Below, piece after piece: positions 53,721 to 56,558 of a DNA stretch of 56,558 bases; the first letter of the stretch is position 1; each line of letters opens with the position of its first letter. This DNA comes from Alphaproteobacteria bacterium. GTDB taxonomy: Bacteria; Pseudomonadota; Alphaproteobacteria; Reyranellales; Reyranellaceae. A program made the translations under genes and the position numbers. The notes below the pieces were generated by a model. It made no database searches. It was not told the origin of the DNA and worked only from the letters and a program-made list of their open reading frames with translations. Location: assembly GCA_016869975.1 (NCBI GenBank), contig VGCZ01000033.1, forward strand, positions 1-56,558, read 5' to 3'.

Positions 53721-53788
53721 CCCGCCGCCCGCTTCCCCCGTGCTTCCCCGGACAACGGCGTGCAGGGGCCGCCCAAGCGGAGGGTGAC

Positions 53789-55069
53789 ATGCCGAAGTTG
53801 ACCAAACGCTTCGTGGATAGCGTGCGCCCAACAGAGCGCGACGTGATCCTCTGGGACGACGACCTGCGGCGATTCGGGCTGCGTGTGAAGCCCTCGGGCG
53901 TCAAGACTTGGATTGTGCAGTATCGCAACGCCGCCGGCCGTACGCGCAAGCTGGCGTTGGGGAAGGTGGGCACGGTAACGCCTGAGCAGGCTCGTCAGTG
54001 GGCAACAGTGCAGCTCGGCCGAGTGGCTGCGGGTGAAGATCCCTCGGCCACCCGCAACGCTGAGCGCGGCAAGATCACCTTGGCGAAATTCTGTGATCAG
54101 TACCTGGAGGCAGCCGCGCAGGGACTGGTGCTCGGCAAGCGCAAGCGGCCGAAGTCCGACACGACACTGGCGACCGATCGCGGACGGATCGAGCGCCATA
54201 TCAAGCCGCTGCTGGGCAAGCTGGCGGTGGCCGATGTCACCCCGCTCGACGTAACGCGCTTCCTGGCTGCGGTGCAGGCGGGCAAGACCCGGGCGACGAT
54301 CAAGACAAAGCCGAAGGGCGTCGCGCGGGTGACAGGCGGGCGCGGCACGGCTGCCCGCACTGTCGGCCTGCTGGGCGGAATCTTCACGTTTGCCGTCCGT
54401 CAGGGGCTGCGAACCGACAATCCCGTGAGGGGTGTGGAGCGGCCGGCCGATGAGCGCCGCACGGCGTTCCTGTCGATCGCAGGCTATCGGCAGCTCGGCG
54501 CCGCCCTGCAAGCGAGCATGGCCGCAGGCGAGAACATGCATGCGCTCAACGCAATCCGCCTCTTGGCGCTCACAGGCGCCCGACGCAGCGAGGTTGTAGA
54601 CCTGACGTGGGCAGAGGTTGACCTTGAGGGCAGCCAACTGCGGCTCGCAGCCACAAAGGAGGGGTTCAGTATTCGCCCACTCGGGCGCCCCGCCGTCGAC
54701 TTGCTGAGCGAACTGACGCGTCATCCCAAGAGCGATGTAGTGTTCGCCACTGGCAATGAAGGCCGGCCCTATCAGGGCTTGCCGAAGGCCTGGGCGCGCG
54801 TTGCGGAGAGGGCGAAGCTCAAGGGCGTGACCTTGCACACGTTGCGCCACTCGTTCGCGACAACGGCCAACACGCTGGGGCTGAGCGAGGCTGCGATAGC
54901 CGGACTGCTCGGGCATGCGCGCTCGTCCATGACGTCGCGTTACGCTCACAACGTTGACGACGTGCTCCTGGCCGCTGCCGATCGGGTCGCCTCTACCATT
55001 GCTCGCGCGATGGCGGGCGAAGCGGACGCCAGCGTGACAAGGCTGAGCGAGCGCCGGTCCGTGCCGTGA
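53789..55069 (+). CDS. int: Tyrosine-type site-specific integrase
   Basis: The 426-residue recombinase has an N-terminal DUF4102-like arm domain (residues 5-90, [19 protein letters not shown]), a core-binding domain (95-210) and a catalytic domain. The catalytic residues are visible: Arg265 (TGARRSE), Lys290, His350 and Arg353 (HTLRH), His376 (LLGHA) and Tyr385 (SRYAH). It catalyses integration into and excision from the tRNA gene at 53555. The start at 53789 follows GGAGGG; the upstream part of the longer frame is not homologous. Confidence 0.93.
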   Translation: MPKLTKRFVDSVRPTERDVILWDDDLRRFGLRVKPSGVKTWIVQYRNAAGRTRKLALGKVGTVTPEQARQWATVQLGRVAAGEDPSATRNAERGKITLAKFCDQYLEAAAQGLVLGKRKRPKSDTTLATDRGRIERHIKPLLGKLAVADVTPLDVTRFLAAVQAGKTRATIKTKPKGVARVTGGRGTAARTVGLLGGIFTFAVRQGLRTDNPVRGVERPADERRTAFLSIAGYRQLGAALQASMAAGENMHALNAIRLLALTGARRSEVVDLTWAEVDLEGSQLRLAATKEGFSIRPLGRPAVDLLSELTRHPKSDVVFATGNEGRPYQGLPKAWARVAERAKLKGVTLHTLRHSFATTANTLGLSEAAIAGLLGHARSSMTSRYAHNVDDVLLAAADRVASTIARAMAGEADASVTRLSERRSVP

Positions 55070-55172
55070 TAGATTCTCCCATCGCTTTGGCTAGCCCTTG
55101 GCCGGGCGAACACGAGGACCGCACCCCGCCGCCACAGCAACCCTCACTGCGGTGCACCGATGCGGTGGTGCG

Positions 55173-56147
55173 ATGACGTTGACTCGGAACACACTGCGGC
55201 TGAAGCCAACAACGCTCACGCGTGGTCGAGCGGGTGAAGAGGTTGTGTATTCCGAAGTTGTTGACGGCCCCGGCGCGTGCGTCATGGACTTTGGCAAGCG
55301 ATGCGGGCGCGAAGCGGCGCGCACGGCGCTGCTTGCTCTCAAGCGAAAGCATCGCCGCGTGTGGATAGCCGAGCCGCACTACTACAGCGATCTTGTTGAT
55401 GATTTGATTCGAGCCGGAGTCGTTGAGCGAGAGCCCTACCGGCTAGCTGCGGCGGAGCCAGTCGCCCTTGAGCGCGGGCGCACGCATGGCGGGCCAATTA
55501 AGCCGACGTTGGGCAGCGTGGCTCGCGATGCAGACGACTTTGTTGATCGCACCTACAGGGCTGCACTCTTGGGGACGCTGAAGCCATACTTCCCTGCGGC
55601 GTCGCCTGAGGAACTGTCGGCCGCTGCGGCCAGGATTGGTATGGCGCTTCTCTGGTCTGCTGCTCAGAAGAATGAGAAGCGCGGCAACCTCACGGGGTCG
55701 CGGGAGAAGATCCATCGCCTACGCGGCGCTCTTGATGAGCTGCTGGCAGCCATCGAGGAAGTCGAGGGCGACAAATACGCATCTAGGTGGATGGGCAAAG
55801 CAGTGGCAGGGGCGGAAACAAGCAAGCGGGCGTTACTTCAATCGCTGCGGCTCGCTCGACGCAAGACCTTCGTCGCTACCGGGCTGGCCGGCGCGGAAAC
55901 ACAGGAACTGAACCCGCCCGCTGTTCCCGATCTCCACCGGCTCTGTGAAGTGATCGGCGAGGAGTGGCAGCGATGGGCCGGGCGTGACGCGCGGGGCAAC
56001 GCTCGCCCCTTCACGGCAACGAGCAAGGGCGGACTGCGGCCTATCGATCTCGTGGGCGAAGTGCTCGCCATCGGCGATCTGACACCCAGGCCAGAGGCGT
56101 TAGTGCGCGCAGTCAGAGACGTGGCAAAGCGACTCGCGAAGGATTGA
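55173..56147 (+). CDS. Hypothetical cargo protein of the integrative element
   Basis: The 324-residue protein matches no family I recognise. It is basic, has no signal peptide or membrane segment, and is mostly helical by composition. A central region (GMALLWSAAQKNEKRGNLTGSREKIHRLRGALDEL) could form a coiled coil. The start is uncertain; 55173 is chosen because the longer frame to 55098 has no plausible ribosome binding site. It follows the integrase in the same direction and could be an element-specific replication, regulation or defence factor. Confidence 0.6.
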   Translation: MTLTRNTLRLKPTTLTRGRAGEEVVYSEVVDGPGACVMDFGKRCGREAARTALLALKRKHRRVWIAEPHYYSDLVDDLIRAGVVEREPYRLAAAEPVALERGRTHGGPIKPTLGSVARDADDFVDRTYRAALLGTLKPYFPAASPEELSAAAARIGMALLWSAAQKNEKRGNLTGSREKIHRLRGALDELLAAIEEVEGDKYASRWMGKAVAGAETSKRALLQSLRLARRKTFVATGLAGAETQELNPPAVPDLHRLCEVIGEEWQRWAGRDARGNARPFTATSKGGLRPIDLVGEVLAIGDLTPRPEALVRAVRDVAKRLAKD

Positions 56148-56238
56148 GCAGCCGATCCGGGAAAGATGGTCCGTGCAAAAGCCGACCATCATTCCATCGC
56201 AGTTTGATGACAACGCCAGAAACGTGATGATCAGATAA

Positions 56239-56273
56239 CCCTCGCCGCGAACAACGCGGCATCGAAACGAGGG
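56239..56273 (+). promoter_or_regulatory. Nested hairpin covering the RBS of the AlpA-like gene
   Basis: CCCTCG (56239-56244) pairs with CGAGGG (56268-56273), and inside it GCCGCG pairs with CGCGGC. The right outer arm contains the Shine-Dalgarno-like GAGGG just before the ATG at 56278. It could block translation when folded, or be an operator. Confidence 0.5.
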
Positions 56274-56277
56274 TCAA

Positions 56278-56558
56278 ATGCTCACCACGCCCGCCAACAC
56301 TCCGTTCGATGATGACCTATCGGACGACGACACGCCCAAGTTCGATACACGCGCTGCCGCCGACTACCTCACCGGCAAGGGTACGCCCATCGCCAAGAAA
56401 ACACTGGACAAGATGCGCAGTGTTGGCGGTGGGCCTGTATTCTTAAAAATTGGCCCCAGGTTCGTCAGGTACACGCCGCGGCGCCTCGATATCTGGAGAA
56501 TCAACAGGACGCGCATCGTGCACAGCACGAGCGAGCTGCAAGTGGCGCAGGCGCGTGA
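56278..56558 (+). CDS. AlpA-like DNA-binding regulator/excisionase (partial, runs off window)
   Basis: At least 93 codons are open to the window edge. An acidic N-terminus (FDDDLSDDDTPKFDTR) precedes a winged-helix core of the AlpA/excisionase kind: AAADYLTGKG, KKTLDKMRSVGGGPVFLKIG, RFVRYTPRRLDIW. Such proteins control excision or transcription of integrative elements. The 3' end is unseen. The 130-bp gap upstream contains the hairpin described and no other gene. Confidence 0.75.
   Translation, partial: MLTTPANTPFDDDLSDDDTPKFDTRAAADYLTGKGTPIAKKTLDKMRSVGGGPVFLKIGPRFVRYTPRRLDIWRINRTRIVHSTSELQVAQAR

Larger units (their letters stand above)
53605..56558. mobile_element. Left end of an integrative element (island), continues beyond window
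   Basis: The region starts at the broken tRNA-Arg gene and holds a tyrosine integrase, an unknown cargo gene and an AlpA-like regulator, all on the plus strand. The right end is not in the window. Codon use of the cargo gene and the regulator is less GC-biased than the chromosome to the left. Confidence 0.78.

Noticed and set aside
55173-56147. Naming the cargo protein as a defence or toxin protein
   Set aside because: No catalytic motif or partner gene is visible; location alone is not enough.

Overview
The window is high-GC chromosomal DNA with short intergenic gaps, frequent 4-bp ATGA/GTGA gene overlaps, several Tat-type signal peptides, glutathione-dependent formaldehyde and glyoxal enzymes, and a sulfur-oxidation gene set. 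Together these point to a free-living alphaproteobacterium with chemolitho-heterotrophic capacity (inference; there is no rRNA or other phylogenetic marker here). No CRISPR array, rRNA or replication origin was seen.

Layout. 1-8 kb: a 3'-truncated amidohydrolase, an aldo/keto reductase, an internally deleted DUF1428 gene, a beta-lactamase-fold hydrolase, SRPBCC, DUF427, DUF72 and VOC proteins, a decayed aldo/keto reductase relic, and a large methyltransferase. 7.9-16.6 kb: the sulfur island. A persulfide-sensor-type ArsR regulator is translationally coupled to a small SelW-like gene that has an in-frame TGA exactly at the selenocysteine position of CxxU. Divergent from it is a thiosulfate-oxidation operon: fused soxX-soxA, soxY, soxZ, soxB, soxC, a short soxD, a soxE/soxF-type flavocytochrome c pair and a cytochrome c. 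16.6-25.6 kb: a Gfo/Idh oxidoreductase, an amidohydrolase, RtcB RNA ligase, a small protein with a deaminase-like motif pair, glutathione-dependent formaldehyde dehydrogenase, a flavoprotein, a cupin and an SDR. 25.6-28.3 kb: a second sulfur island of the bigR type (TauE exporter, rhodanese, BigR-like regulator, divergent Blh-like persulfide dioxygenase). 28.3-34.2 kb: a thiolase/Zn-ribbon pair, an MBL hydrolase, an unknown secreted protein, a GST and a luciferase-like oxidoreductase. 34.3-41.8 kb: a five-gene oligopeptide-type ABC transporter and a lactonase-like protein. 41.9-45.8 kb: hutC, hutH and hutU with a clear HutC operator. 45.9-53.4 kb: glyoxalase II, a nitroreductase-like protein, a CoA-transferase relic, an AtzG/amidase pair, two enoyl-CoA hydratases and a CoA transferase. 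53.55 kb to the end: the left end of an integrative element. It is marked by the 3' half of a tRNA-Arg(CCG) gene broken at the anticodon arm, followed by a tyrosine integrase, an unknown cargo gene and an AlpA-like regulator cut by the window edge.

The central idea is a sulfur and persulfide regulon. Both ArsR-family regulators carry the two cysteines expected of BigR/SqrR persulfide sensors, and both have the same tandem operator (TTAG-N6-CTAA repeated every 15 bp) directly upstream. One operator faces the sox operon and heads the arsR-selW pair; the other faces the persulfide dioxygenase. This would link thiosulfate oxidation, persulfide detoxification, sulfite export and a probable selenoprotein under one sulfane-sulfur signal.
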